Notes: generated by a model not told the origin, from the sequence alone. Numbered from the stretch's first letter, positions 17,842-25,747 are shown. The stretch is DNA of 64,000 nt from UBA6224 sp963800205 (GCA_963800205.1 CAWCZQ010000005.1:124001-188000), one strand, 5' to 3'. Program-made: numbers and translations.

Positions 17842-17873
17842 AAAAAACGACACCACCCCGAAGGGTGATGTCG
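17842..17873 (-). terminator. Terminator of the rnhB-yraN unit
   Basis: On the reverse strand CGACATCACCC/GGGTGGTGTCG (one U-G pair) around a 4-base loop is followed by six T. Only the reverse-strand RNA pairs fully. Confidence 0.9.
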
Positions 17874-17940
17874 CGTTTATCTGGTTGTATTATACCAAAA
17901 ATCAGTTGGATTGCTCATCTACTAAGATTAGATGCCTCGA

Positions 17941-18285
17941 TTATAAAACGTTATCGATGAAATGCTCGATGGTAAAGTCGGCGCCGGCGACTTCGATGGC
18001 TGCGAGCTGGTACTCTCCCTGATATTTTGTTTCATCGACCCACATTTCGGCGCCCCGGCGCATACGGTTGAGTTTGTCGGCCGTAATGTATTCCAGGCCA
18101 GAACCGTGGCTGTCGTTTTTGCGATACTTAACCTCAACAAAATAAGTCACCTTATTCTTTTGGGCAATAATGTCGACTTCGCATGACGAACGTCGCCAGT
18201 TCATTTCGAGGATATGGTAACCGCGCATATCTAAATAATTTGCTGCGGCCCGCTCCGCCTTGCGCCCAGTGTATGTCGTGCTCAT
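17941..18285 (-). CDS. YraN family endonuclease-like protein
   Basis: A 114-residue UPF0102/YraN protein. The PD-(D/E)xK nuclease-like core is visible: an N-terminal helix with ERAAANYLDMRGY, then EVDIIAQ and VEVKYRK, giving the D...ExK residues. Family function is not firmly known; a role in recombination or DNA processing is assumed from the fold. It overlaps the rnhB stop by four bases, so it is translationally coupled, and rnhB-yraN pairs are common in bacteria. Length is standard. Confidence 0.92.
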   Translation of the reverse strand: MSTTYTGRKAERAAANYLDMRGYHILEMNWRRSSCEVDIIAQKNKVTYFVEVKYRKNDSHGSGLEYITADKLNRMRRGAEMWVDETKYQGEYQLAAIEVAGADFTIEHFIDNVL

Positions 18286-18857
18286 ATAACGGTACTCATT
18301 ATAGCCTTAATGGGTTTATAGCTGGTGCGGTGTATCTTACAAACTCCGAATGTCTGTAGCGCAGCCCGGTGAGCTGCGGTGCCGTAGCCGACGTGTCTAT
18401 CAAAGCCATAGTTTGGGAACAGCCGGTGCGCCTCTTTGGCCATCCAGTTGTCTCGTGCTACCTTGGCAACGATACTGGCGGCGCTCACGCAGGCATGACT
18501 AGCATCGGCCTTGATAATAGCCTCGCTGCCAGCAATGTCTGCGAGGTAATTGATGTGACCATCGACGATAATACGTTCATAAGGTGATTGTATAGCGGCA
18601 AAGGCATCGTGCATCGCCTGCGTCACCGCATAAGTCAAGCCGCGTTCGTCTATTACCTGTGGCCATACCCATCCTAAGCCGACTGCCAAGGCCTTATGGT
18701 GAATTTCCGAGGCTAACAGCTCTCGCTTTGCTTTTGTAAGTACTTTAGAGTCTTGCAGGCCGGCAATAGATTGTAGCGGATCAAGCAATACTGCACCGGC
18801 CACTAATGGTCCGGCCCAACACCCCCGACCAACCTCGTCTATCCCTACTGTTACCAT
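18282..18857 (-). CDS. rnhB: Ribonuclease HII
   Basis: A 191-residue nuclease that cuts RNA in RNA-DNA hybrids and removes misincorporated ribonucleotides. The DEDD site is visible: GIDEVGRGCWAGPLVAGAV at the N terminus (D and E), IVDGHIN near 95 and the ADA...SIVAKVARD block. I chose ATG 18857 rather than an upstream in-frame ATG, because the protein then starts MVTVGIDEVGRG as in other RNases HII and because an extended -10 lies six bases upstream, inside the longer frame. Confidence 0.96.
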   Translation of the reverse strand: MVTVGIDEVGRGCWAGPLVAGAVLLDPLQSIAGLQDSKVLTKAKRELLASEIHHKALAVGLGWVWPQVIDERGLTYAVTQAMHDAFAAIQSPYERIIVDGHINYLADIAGSEAIIKADASHACVSAASIVAKVARDNWMAKEAHRLFPNYGFDRHVGYGTAAHRAALQTFGVCKIHRTSYKPIKAIMSTVI

Positions 18858-18863
18858 AGATGT

Positions 18864-18872
18864 ATTGTAGCA
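18864..18872 (-). promoter_or_regulatory. Extended -10, leaderless-type rnhB promoter
   Basis: TGCTACAAT on the reverse strand, six bases before the rnhB ATG. It lies within the longer alternative frame, which argues for the short start. Confidence 0.7.
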
Positions 18873-18883
18873 GAGCACTCCTC

Positions 18884-18912
18884 TTGACTTCGTTAATTTA
18901 CAGAGGTATCAT
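18884..18912 (+). promoter_or_regulatory. Sigma-70-type promoter upstream of the 101-residue membrane gene
   Basis: TTGACT (18884-18889), 17 bases, TATCAT (18907-18912). It implies a leader of about 197 bases, far longer than for its neighbours. A second possible promoter (TTGACT then TACACT, 19-base spacing) follows within 50 bases. Confidence 0.65.
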
Positions 18913-18918
18913 AAGCTA

Positions 18919-19115
18919 CGTTGACTTTCCCAGTGTGAAAATTCTTACACTAAAAGTATTTCTCCACATTTTGGTAGAGAGCCAGCTCTTTGACAGAGTA
19001 GGATATTTGTTGGTGCCTTTTTCAGTCTGGCAACGAGTTTACTAGTCATGTGCTAGCCGACCGATTGCCCGACTGAACATTCAGAACAGTCACCAATCCC
19101 ACGGGAGGGATCACT
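18919..19115 (+). promoter_or_regulatory. Long structured leader with the ribosome site in a hairpin
   Basis: Between predicted transcription start and ATG lie several small inverted repeats: AGTGT/ACACT around 18938-18957, GACTG/CAGTC around 19070-19090, and ATCCC/GGGAT (19096-19111, 6-base loop), whose loop and 3' arm contain the GGGAGGG ribosome-binding site. Pairing would hide the site. No known riboswitch class is recognised. Confidence 0.5.
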
Positions 19116-19421
19116 ATGTTCCACAACACGCTCGCCACCGACTTCGGGTTCGGCGTTCTCTGGCTTGTGCTCGGTGGTTTGGCATACACCGTGCTTTCCA
19201 TGTACATGGCGCTGAACCACCCGGATCACATCAAGAACCACCCCGGTCAGGGCTTCGTACTGCTGGTTGCATCATTGCTCCTCGGAGCTCTGAGTCTCGC
19301 GCTCGTCTTCTTGGCATTCCTCTTCGGAAGCATGCTCCAGGAGTTCCTGTACGCCATCGGTGTCAACGATGACATCAGGATCACGGAAGCCGCTCGGAAC
19401 CTGCAGCACGACGTCGTGTAA
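19116..19421 (+). CDS. Small two-helix membrane protein of foreign-looking composition
   Basis: A 101-residue protein with two transmembrane helices (about 11-32 and 46-72) joined by a short His/Asn/Pro-rich loop (NHPDHIKNHPGQ), and an amphipathic polar C terminus. GGGAGGG lies seven bases before the ATG. By my count about 79% of codons end in G or C, clearly more than in flanking genes. The gene lies alone between rnhB and rplS with a long leader before it and a long hairpin behind it. I recognise no family. The codon bias and strong ribosome site make a real gene likely; transfer from a GC-richer donor is possible. Confidence 0.7.
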   Translation: MFHNTLATDFGFGVLWLVLGGLAYTVLSMYMALNHPDHIKNHPGQGFVLLVASLLLGALSLALVFLAFLFGSMLQEFLYAIGVNDDIRITEAARNLQHDVV

Positions 19422-19430
19422 CAAGTGAAG

Positions 19431-19528
19431 AACTTGATGGGAGTGAGGGCATACGTCTGTCATGCATAAATACTTGTCTGCGGACAAAACATGTATGTAG
19501 CGACGCGCTGCCCTCACTCTCCCAAGTT
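19431..19528. repeat. Long nested hairpin downstream of the membrane gene
   Basis: AACTTGATGGGAGTGAGGGCA (19431-19451) pairs with TGCCCTCACTCTCCCAAGTT (19509-19528) over 19 bp with two small bulges. Inside sits a second hairpin: CATGCAT/ATGTATG, an internal loop, then TTGTC/GACAA around TGCG. The element starts ten bases after the stop. No U run follows it, and a separate ordinary terminator lies 45 bases further on, so it is not simply a terminator. A structured RNA, a processing site or a remnant of a mobile element are all possible. Confidence 0.75.
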
Positions 19529-19573
19529 AACCCTAATATCCTACCTGTCATTTCTCAATTTTTTTGACTCATT

Positions 19574-19594
19574 AATCCACATTGTGGATTTTTT
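19574..19594 (+). terminator. Terminator for the small membrane gene
   Basis: AATCCAC/GTGGATT around loop ATT, running into six T on the forward strand. Confidence 0.85.
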
Positions 19595-19606
19595 ATTAGT
19601 ATCAAT

Positions 19607-19636
19607 AAAAATACCCGGGATGTACCCGGGTATTTT
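19607..19636 (-). terminator. Terminator of rplS
   Basis: A perfect AAAATACCCGGG/CCCGGGTATTTT stem with loop ATGTA, 26 bases after the rplS stop. It is symmetric, so it also blocks forward transcripts. Confidence 0.9.
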
Positions 19637-19661
19637 AGATATCTCGTAAGATTACTGCTTA

Positions 19662-20180
19662 TTAGCCTTCTTTGTGGCTAGCTTCGACGGCAGCGGCTTT
19701 GGCCTCGAGTTCAGCTTCTTCGGCAGATTTTTTGGCGGCTTCAGCTTCGGCAGCTTTAGCTGTTTCTTCTGCGAGCTTGGCTTCTTCGGCTTCAGCTTGC
19801 TTGTCGTGGACTTCATTTACGGCCTTGCGGTCAAAGTCGAGACCCTGCAGACGAGCAGCTTTACCCGTGCGAGTTCGCATGTATGTTAGGTAGTTGCGGC
19901 GTACTTTACTCCGCTTGGTTACTTCTACTTTTAAGACGAGAGGGCTGTGCATGAGGAAGCTTTTTTCTACTCCGACACCACTCGCTAAACGCCGTACTGT
20001 AATTCGGCTGGTGTGGCTACCTTTGTTGTCGGTACGGATAACGAGGCCCTGGAAGATCTGGACACGCTCTTTGTTGCCTTCGCGGATTTTCTGGTGCACC
20101 TTAACGGTATCACCGCTGCGAACATCGACAACTGATGATTTCTTATACTGGTTGCTAATTTTTTGAACAATAGATTGCAT
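19662..20180 (-). CDS. rplS: 50S ribosomal protein L19 with Ala/Glu-rich extension
   Basis: A 172-residue protein if started at ATG 20180 (MQSIVQKISNQY); five residues further upstream are open but lack support. The L19 core (about 1-112) has the diagnostic RSGDTVKVHQKIREGNKERVQ, FQGLVIR and RITVRRLASGVGVEK segments. About 60 residues of Ala/Glu/Lys coiled coil follow, an extension absent from E. coli L19 (115 residues). L19 sits at the 30S-50S interface. The usual rpsP-rimM-trmD-rplS cluster is not here; the gene stands alone. Confidence 0.95.
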   Translation of the reverse strand: MQSIVQKISNQYKKSSVVDVRSGDTVKVHQKIREGNKERVQIFQGLVIRTDNKGSHTSRITVRRLASGVGVEKSFLMHSPLVLKVEVTKRSKVRRNYLTYMRTRTGKAARLQGLDFDRKAVNEVHDKQAEAEEAKLAEETAKAAEAEAAKKSAEEAELEAKAAAVEASHKEG

Positions 20181-20223
20181 AGACCTACACCACATTACAC
20201 TAATATTATTCTTGAGACAAGGG

Positions 20224-20239
20224 TATCCCTACTGGGATA
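20224..20239. promoter_or_regulatory. Hairpin in the rplS leader
   Basis: TATCCC/GGGATA around a 4-base loop, about 45-60 bases upstream of the rplS start and inside its predicted leader. L19 leader structures are known in low-GC Gram-positives; this is not shown to be one. Confidence 0.4.
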
Positions 20240-20288
20240 GATAAGTGCTCACGAAACGAGATATACATCTTATTTCTTTCAACCATTA

Positions 20289-20297
20289 ACTATAACA
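20289..20297 (-). promoter_or_regulatory. Extended -10 promoter of rplS
   Basis: TGTTATAGT on the reverse strand (TGn plus TATAGT), about 110 bases before the rplS ATG. Confidence 0.55.
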
Positions 20298-20373
20298 CAT
20301 CTGTTAAGTGATAACAATATCGCTGCAAAGAATAAATAGCGCTACAATAAACCCTCACAGACAAGGAGGAATT

Positions 20374-21507
20374 ATGGATATTTCTGAAGAGGCACTCGCC
20401 CGTCATAAAGCGTTGAAGGGCAAAATATCGGTTGGATTAAAAGATCCTGATTTTACCTTTGATAAGCTCAAGCTCGATTATACCCCCGGCGTCGGAGCCG
20501 TTAGCCAGTACGTGGCCGACCATCCTGATGAAGCGCGAGAGTACACCTGGACCAACAATAGTGTCGCCGTCGTCAGCGATGGCTCGGCCGTACTTGGATT
20601 GGGCAACATAGGACCGCTGGGCGCCCTGCCGGTTATGGAAGGCAAATCGCTACTTTTTAAGCATTTCGCCGGTATCGATGCCGTTCCTATCGTGCTAGAC
20701 GTACATAGTGCTGACCAAATCGTCGAGGCCGTGAAAGCCATCGCCCCGTCGTTTGGCGGCATTAACTTAGAGGATATTGCCGCTCCGCTGTGCTTCGAAA
20801 TTGAAGACCGCCTTGCCGAAGATCTCCACATACCGGTTATGCACGACGACCAGCACGGTACTGCTACCGTCACCTTGGCTGGATTAATTAATGCCTGTAA
20901 GGTAACTGGTCGCCAGCTAGCCGCCTGCAAAATCGCCATTGTCGGTGCCGGCGCTGCCGGAGTCGCCATAGCAAAACTCCTCCAACAATATGCTCAGCCA
21001 GATATTATTGCGGTCGATAGCAAGGGCATTATCAGCAAAAACCGCAGCGACCTCAATGAGTCGAAGCAATTGTTACTGGAATTTACCAATCAGCATGACA
21101 TTGATGGTTCAATGGAAGACGCTCTTGCCGGAGCCGATGTGTTCATTGGCGTGTCGCAACCTGGCTTACTCACTGCCGACATGATCCAAACCATGGCGGA
21201 TAAGCCGATAATTTTTGCAATGGCAAACCCTGTGCCCGAGATTATGCCAGATCAAGCCAAACAAGCCGGCGCCGCCGTTGTTGCCACTGGACGCAGCGAC
21301 TTTCCCAATCAGGTTAATAATGCGTTGGTGTTCCCGGGCATTTTTCGGGGCGCTCTTGATAACCGCGTCCGTCAAATCACCGACGAACACAAGATGAAAG
21401 CCGCCGAAGTGGTCGCTGCTTTCGTGGAAAACCCCACGGCCGACGAGATTATTCCTCGCATTACGGCCGAAGGACTTGTCGATAAAATTGCTGATGTCAT
21501 CCGCTAG
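20374..21507 (+). CDS. NAD(P)-dependent malic enzyme
   Basis: A 377-residue enzyme converting malate to pyruvate and CO2 with reduction of NAD(P). The catalytic Tyr segment LDYTPGVGAVS (about 35-45), metal and substrate residues in NLEDIAAP...CFEIED and DDQHGTATVTLAG, and the Rossmann loop IVGAGAAGVAIA (about 190-201) are all visible. It is the short bacterial type without the phosphotransacetylase-like domain of MaeB. AAGGAGG lies right before ATG 20374, which rules out the longer upstream frame. TACAAT at 20343-20348 is a likely -10. No other TCA enzyme is nearby, so a pyruvate or NADH supply role is inferred. Confidence 0.93.
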   Translation: MDISEEALARHKALKGKISVGLKDPDFTFDKLKLDYTPGVGAVSQYVADHPDEAREYTWTNNSVAVVSDGSAVLGLGNIGPLGALPVMEGKSLLFKHFAGIDAVPIVLDVHSADQIVEAVKAIAPSFGGINLEDIAAPLCFEIEDRLAEDLHIPVMHDDQHGTATVTLAGLINACKVTGRQLAACKIAIVGAGAAGVAIAKLLQQYAQPDIIAVDSKGIISKNRSDLNESKQLLLEFTNQHDIDGSMEDALAGADVFIGVSQPGLLTADMIQTMADKPIIFAMANPVPEIMPDQAKQAGAAVVATGRSDFPNQVNNALVFPGIFRGALDNRVRQITDEHKMKAAEVVAAFVENPTADEIIPRITAEGLVDKIADVIR

Positions 21508-21562
21508 CGCGTCGTCACTGCAACAAAACATTACCGTACCCCACTAACTGCAGACAGTGACA

Positions 21563-23170
21563 CTAGCCGATGACGCGGTAAACTTCTTGCAATGTAGTTT
21601 CGCCGGCACAAACGTGTAGGATTGCGTCCTGCAACATCGTCCGCATGCCGCTCTGGCGAGCCGCTTCTTCGATGCGTTGCGTTGATAGGACTTCATTCTT
21701 CGTCTCGAGCAACTGTCGCATGGCGCCATCCATGGTGAACTGTTCGCGTACTGCGATTTGACCCTTGTAGCCAAAAGGATTTTCGGCTGAGCTTCCTGGC
21801 TTGTACAGACGGAGACCGTCGAGGTTCGGCTTCTCAACCCCCTCTGGCAAGCTATTAATTATTTGATGCAGAATAGCCATCTCCCCGCTGCTTGGTTGGT
21901 AGGCCTGTTTGGTTTCGTCATCGAGGCGGCGTACCAATCGTTGCGCCATCACCAATCGAATTGCTGACACAAAGAGCGGATTTTCGCCAATAACATCCGC
22001 CAGACGGGTCAACGCCGCTGCCGCCGACGACGCGTGGAAGGTACTCAGCACTAAGTGGCCCGTCAGGGCTGCCTGGAGAGCGGTGTGGGCCGTGTCGTTA
22101 TCGCGAATCTCGCCAACCATGACGATATCGGGGTCAAGTCGCAAGACGGCTCGCAGCTTATTGGCAAAGCTGGTGTCTTTGTTGCTCTCTTTGCTCTTTA
22201 CCGATATCTGCGATATACCCGCGAACTGATATTCGACCGGGTCTTCGATAGTAATAATTTTGCGGTCGTCGGTATTGAGCGTATTGAGCATGGAGTACAG
22301 CGTGGTTGTTTTACCGGAGCCGGTTGGACCCACTACCAGCACCAAGCCGCTCGGTCGACTAATAATTCTATCAACAACCGAACGCTGATCGGTGCTGAGC
22401 CCAAGTCGTTCCAGCTGATACATCTCTTGCTGCATGTTAAACAGTCGCATAACCACATCCATGCCGTTGATAGTCGGTACGGTCTCGAGCCGGACGTTGA
22501 CGTCCACCTGGTTGCCGTCTGCCATCGTCACAACCTGCGCAATGTGGCCTTGCTGTGCATCCTCAGAGGCAGTCGATACGTTACCGGCGCTGGCTATGGC
22601 GCTGATGAGAATGCGGTACTTTTCGTAGCTGAGATGCGCCACCGGGTGCAAAACTCCGTCAGTACGGAACCGGATACGTACATCATCGGCGCCACACTCC
22701 ACGTGAATGTCACTGGCATTGAGACGGTGTGCTTGAGTTACCAAATACGCCAGCATGTCGTCGGCACGGACCTGCTCAAGCATGGCCGATACTTGAGTAA
22801 TAATATCTTTACTATTGGCTGTATTGATAGATATATCGTGATACACCACCTGTTTTGGCGGGTCGTAGAGCTTCATGTATTCGTTGTAGCCGCTCTCGGA
22901 TATCAGTACAAAGGTTAGCCGCTGGTCCAAAAACTGATGGGTCAGCTGTTGCATCGTCGTCTGAGGGGTAGTAGTCGTAATACCAAAAACAGCACTATGC
23001 TCATCGGCATGCAGTGGCACAGCTCGGAGCTTGTAGAGCTCTTCTTTAGGCAACATACCCTCGTACATTTGCTTTTGCAACTGTGACGAATCGACATACT
23101 GCAGTCCTAATATCCGCGCCCGTCGCTGGGTGGACACTTCTTCGTCGTGCCGTGCTGCATCTGGTTCCAT
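21563..23170 (-). CDS. pilB: Type IV pilus assembly ATPase PilB/GspE family
   Basis: A 535-residue hexameric secretion ATPase that powers pilus extension. An N1-type domain (about 1-120) is followed by the N2 domain (HRLNASDIHVECGADDVRIRFR) and the RecA-like core with Walker A GPTGSGKTTTLYSML, Asp box ITIEDPVEYQ, Walker B LRLDPDIVMVGEIRD and His box TGHLVLSTFHA. The four-Cys zinc insertion of many GspE/PilB proteins is missing. pilC, pilD and pilT are not adjacent; the pilin-like gene at 38.4 kb is the only other pilus part in the window. TTAAAT with TGC before it lies seven bases upstream of the start. Confidence 0.94.
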   Translation of the reverse strand: MEPDAARHDEEVSTQRRARILGLQYVDSSQLQKQMYEGMLPKEELYKLRAVPLHADEHSAVFGITTTTPQTTMQQLTHQFLDQRLTFVLISESGYNEYMKLYDPPKQVVYHDISINTANSKDIITQVSAMLEQVRADDMLAYLVTQAHRLNASDIHVECGADDVRIRFRTDGVLHPVAHLSYEKYRILISAIASAGNVSTASEDAQQGHIAQVVTMADGNQVDVNVRLETVPTINGMDVVMRLFNMQQEMYQLERLGLSTDQRSVVDRIISRPSGLVLVVGPTGSGKTTTLYSMLNTLNTDDRKIITIEDPVEYQFAGISQISVKSKESNKDTSFANKLRAVLRLDPDIVMVGEIRDNDTAHTALQAALTGHLVLSTFHASSAAAALTRLADVIGENPLFVSAIRLVMAQRLVRRLDDETKQAYQPSSGEMAILHQIINSLPEGVEKPNLDGLRLYKPGSSAENPFGYKGQIAVREQFTMDGAMRQLLETKNEVLSTQRIEEAARQSGMRTMLQDAILHVCAGETTLQEVYRVIG

Positions 23171-23214
23171 GCCTACTATTTAAGCATATGCAGCATAAAC
23201 TTCACAGCGTCGCG

Positions 23215-23220
23215 TATACT
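23215..23220 (+). promoter_or_regulatory. -10 box of a leaderless-type SpoU gene promoter
   Basis: TATACT ends six bases before ATG 23227 and lies inside the longer upstream frame, which supports the short start. Confidence 0.65.
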
Positions 23221-23226
23221 ACTTTT

Positions 23227-23727
23227 ATGCGAGAAATTGTCATTATCGCCCACGACATACGCAGCAGCCACAACATCGGTTCGTTACTGCGTACCGCGGA
23301 TGGGTTTGGCGTACAGCATGTTTACTTTACGGGATATACCCCTTTTCCGCCGCTACCTCACGACGATCCACGCTTGCCTCATATTGCTAACAAGCTCGGC
23401 CGGCAGATTGCCAAAACGGCGCTCGGGGCTGAACAGCACGTAGCATGGAGCAGCGAACCTGATATTCTACAATTACTCGAAAAATTATCCAAAGAAGGCT
23501 ACCAGACCGCCGCTCTCGAACAAGATCCTGACGCGACGCCGCTGCCCGACTACAATCCAACTCAAAAAGTAGCGTTGTTACTGGGCCGCGAGGTCGATGG
23601 CGTAGAGCCAAACTTGTTAGCTAAAATGGACCGCATAATTGAAATACCGATGTTTGGCACCAAGGAATCTTTTAACGTAATCCAGGCCGCTGCAGCCGCG
23701 CTCTACCACCTACGATTTGCAAAATGA
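23227..23727 (+). CDS. TrmH/SpoU family RNA 2'-O-methyltransferase
   Basis: A 166-residue SPOUT-fold enzyme methylating ribose in tRNA or rRNA. All three SpoU motifs are present: NIGSLLRTADGFGV (about 15-28), VALLLGREVDGVEP, and IEIPMFGTKESFNVIQAAAAAL near the C terminus, which together form the knotted SAM site. There is no extra RNA-binding domain, so it resembles small TrmL/TrmH-like proteins; the target nucleotide cannot be read from sequence. I begin at MREIVIIAHDIRS because the promoter and family alignment fit there. It is divergent from pilB. Confidence 0.93.
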   Translation: MREIVIIAHDIRSSHNIGSLLRTADGFGVQHVYFTGYTPFPPLPHDDPRLPHIANKLGRQIAKTALGAEQHVAWSSEPDILQLLEKLSKEGYQTAALEQDPDATPLPDYNPTQKVALLLGREVDGVEPNLLAKMDRIIEIPMFGTKESFNVIQAAAAALYHLRFAK

Positions 23728-23777
23728 GCACGAGCAGTATGGTATACTGTTTTTATATCTAACAAAACAGAGAACGT

Positions 23778-24827
23778 ATGACGTTAGCAGCCGCAAAAAA
23801 GCCTCACCATTCGCAACGTAAGCGCAGTGGTAAACATCAGCACAAACACAAGCACTTCGCGAAAACCTATTGGCCTTATCTTCCGTTGCTTTTAATTGTC
23901 GGCATGGGCTTTATGCTCAACAGCTTATGGCCCAGCCATCGGTCGGTATTGGGGTACGCCACCGAGATGAGCTCTTCCGCACTACTAAGCGGAACAAACA
24001 ATCAACGAAGCTCGCATGGATTCAAAACCCTTACCCTAAATAGTCGTCTTTCACAAGCCGCCCAGAATAAAGCCAGCGATATGGCGACACAAGATTATTG
24101 GTCTCACAATTCACCATCCGGCAAAACACCATGGTCGTTTATTACCGCCGCCGGCTATAGCTACCAAACAGCCGGCGAAAATCTCGCATACGGTTTCGAC
24201 ACCTCGTCTGCCACGATTACCGGCTGGATGAACAGCCCCGAACACCGAGCGAATATCCTGAATAGTAGCTATACCAACGTAGGCTTTGGTGTCATTAACA
24301 TACCGAATTATCAAGGAAGCGGCCCAGAAACACTAGTTGTCGCCATGTATGCTTCGCCGCTTGAGGCTACCGCTCCTGCGCCTGCCCCAACTTCCACGAC
24401 GCCAAAGACCACCGCCACATCACCAACACCCGTCGCCACTCAACCCACACCTATACAGTCGCCGAGCTCACCAGCCAAACAGCCCAAGCCGTCCGCCACA
24501 ACACCAAAAACAACAGCAACCAAAAATACCGACGACACTCTCAAAGCGTCGCCGGCAGCTGCGGAACCAGCCAAAGAGTTAGCGCCAAAGCGCGTCACTC
24601 GTATACAGTTAGTATCTAACGGCCAAGCCGCGTGGAGCCTTATGGCGACGCTCGTGGTTATTACTACCTTACTCGCTTTGCTTATTGTCCGTCACGGCTA
24701 TGCCTGGCATAAAATGCTCAATCGGAGCGAACGTTTTGTGCTGCACCACCCACTACTCGATATCGTAGCGGTAGCAATCATTACACTTGGTATCGTCTTG
24801 ACTACAACTGCCGGCGTCATTCGCTAA
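23778..24827 (+). CDS. Surface-exposed CAP/SCP-domain protein
   Basis: A 349-residue protein. A basic His/Lys-rich start and a transmembrane helix (about 35-52) lead to a CAP domain (about 70-195) with WSHNSPSGKTPWSFI, AGENLAYGF and SPEHRANILNSSYTNVGFG, the His/Glu cavity pattern of bacterial YkwD-type CAP proteins. Then come about 75 residues of Pro/Thr-rich linker and two hydrophobic segments at the C terminus (about 285-345). The CAP domain should face outside. TATACT lies about 30 bases upstream. The 3' end overlaps the convergent surface-protein gene by four bases. Biological role of bacterial CAP proteins is mostly unknown. Confidence 0.9.
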   Translation: MTLAAAKKPHHSQRKRSGKHQHKHKHFAKTYWPYLPLLLIVGMGFMLNSLWPSHRSVLGYATEMSSSALLSGTNNQRSSHGFKTLTLNSRLSQAAQNKASDMATQDYWSHNSPSGKTPWSFITAAGYSYQTAGENLAYGFDTSSATITGWMNSPEHRANILNSSYTNVGFGVINIPNYQGSGPETLVVAMYASPLEATAPAPAPTSTTPKTTATSPTPVATQPTPIQSPSSPAKQPKPSATTPKTTATKNTDDTLKASPAAAEPAKELAPKRVTRIQLVSNGQAAWSLMATLVVITTLLALLIVRHGYAWHKMLNRSERFVLHHPLLDIVAVAIITLGIVLTTTAGVIR

Positions 24828-25684
24828 AGTGCTATAGAGTCAAAGTATTGTTGCTTGTTGCTGCGTCGGAATGCGACCAGTAGCCCCAGACTCATCAACA
24901 TACTGGCAAGCAATGTTGATAGGATGAAACTATCACCAGTGTTAACCAGTTTTGTATCATTGGCCGTTACTGTTGCCGAACCAAGAACATGACCGGCTGG
25001 TGTAGATTCACCTTCCGCGCCTTTAGCGCCAGGTGTGGGGGTTTCAGGTGTATCGGTATGAGCAGCCAGTATGTGACCACACGATACCTTAAAGACTTTG
25101 TGCTTGGCGGCGCCGTGCTCGCCTACGAAATTCCAGTACAGCTTATACATACCGTCGGGCAATGTCTGGACTTTAGTAGAACCATTGCCGTTCGCGTTGA
25201 GCCGAATAGTGTCGTCGAGCATCTTACTGCCGTGTGGGTGGCTCATAATGTACCAGGAAACGTTCTGTATGCCATCAAAACCAAATGCATCAAGGTAAAA
25301 CTTGCATACCTTCGGTTCATTACGACGGTCCGTTATGGTAGTCGTTGATTGGTGGACCTTAACGGTACCATTGTCCCCGGGTACTGGTCGGCGATCTGCA
25401 TTTGCTGGCGTTGGCGCGACAACACGAGTTGGCACAGATACTTTACGGTAATACTTGGTAGAGAGTGTTGCTGGCTTCGTTGGCTCAGTGACGACTGTTG
25501 TATTACGAGAATGCTTCTGGGCGAGCTTAGTCTCCTGATAAGATTCTTTAATACTATGCTCATTCCGGTGCTGCGCGGCCTTATCGCTATAAGCCATGGC
25601 AACCGAGCCAGAGATTGAACTAAGCATAACCACCATACTCAATAACATAGCGGTTTTTGACAGTACTAAATTAGCAATCTTCAT
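24824..25684 (-). CDS. Secreted protein with sortase-type LVNTG anchor
   Basis: A 286-residue protein. A signal peptide (about 1-31, with VVMLSSISGSVAMAYS) is followed by a Thr/Pro-rich mature part with a compact central domain (about 115-205; VCKFYLDAFGFDGIQNVSWYI, two Cys). The C terminus shows the sortase layout: LVNTG, a hydrophobic helix of about 20 residues, then RRSNKQ. A CGGAGGT ribosome site lies seven bases before the ATG. No sortase gene is in the window. Wall attachment is inferred from the motif order; the central domain is not recognised. Confidence 0.8.
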   Translation of the reverse strand: MKIANLVLSKTAMLLSMVVMLSSISGSVAMAYSDKAAQHRNEHSIKESYQETKLAQKHSRNTTVVTEPTKPATLSTKYYRKVSVPTRVVAPTPANADRRPVPGDNGTVKVHQSTTTITDRRNEPKVCKFYLDAFGFDGIQNVSWYIMSHPHGSKMLDDTIRLNANGNGSTKVQTLPDGMYKLYWNFVGEHGAAKHKVFKVSCGHILAAHTDTPETPTPGAKGAEGESTPAGHVLGSATVTANDTKLVNTGDSFILSTLLASMLMSLGLLVAFRRSNKQQYFDSIAL

Positions 25685-25716
25685 AAGATTACCTCCGTTT
25701 GCACAAATGATAACGG

Positions 25717-25745
25717 ATTATACTGATTTATTTACTATGCGTCAA
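25717..25745 (-). promoter_or_regulatory. Consensus promoter of the LVNTG surface-protein gene
   Basis: TTGACG (25740-25745), 17 bases, TATAAT (25717-25722) on the reverse strand. It sits directly after the dnaE stop and is among the strongest promoters in the window. Confidence 0.88.
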
Positions 25746-25747
25746 GT

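Noticed and set aside
19422..19530. Integron attC site behind the small membrane gene
   Set aside because: The geometry (short foreign-looking gene, then an imperfect palindrome) invites it, but the ends do not match RYYYAAC and GTTRRRY (right end reads GTTAACC), and no integrase or second cassette is present.
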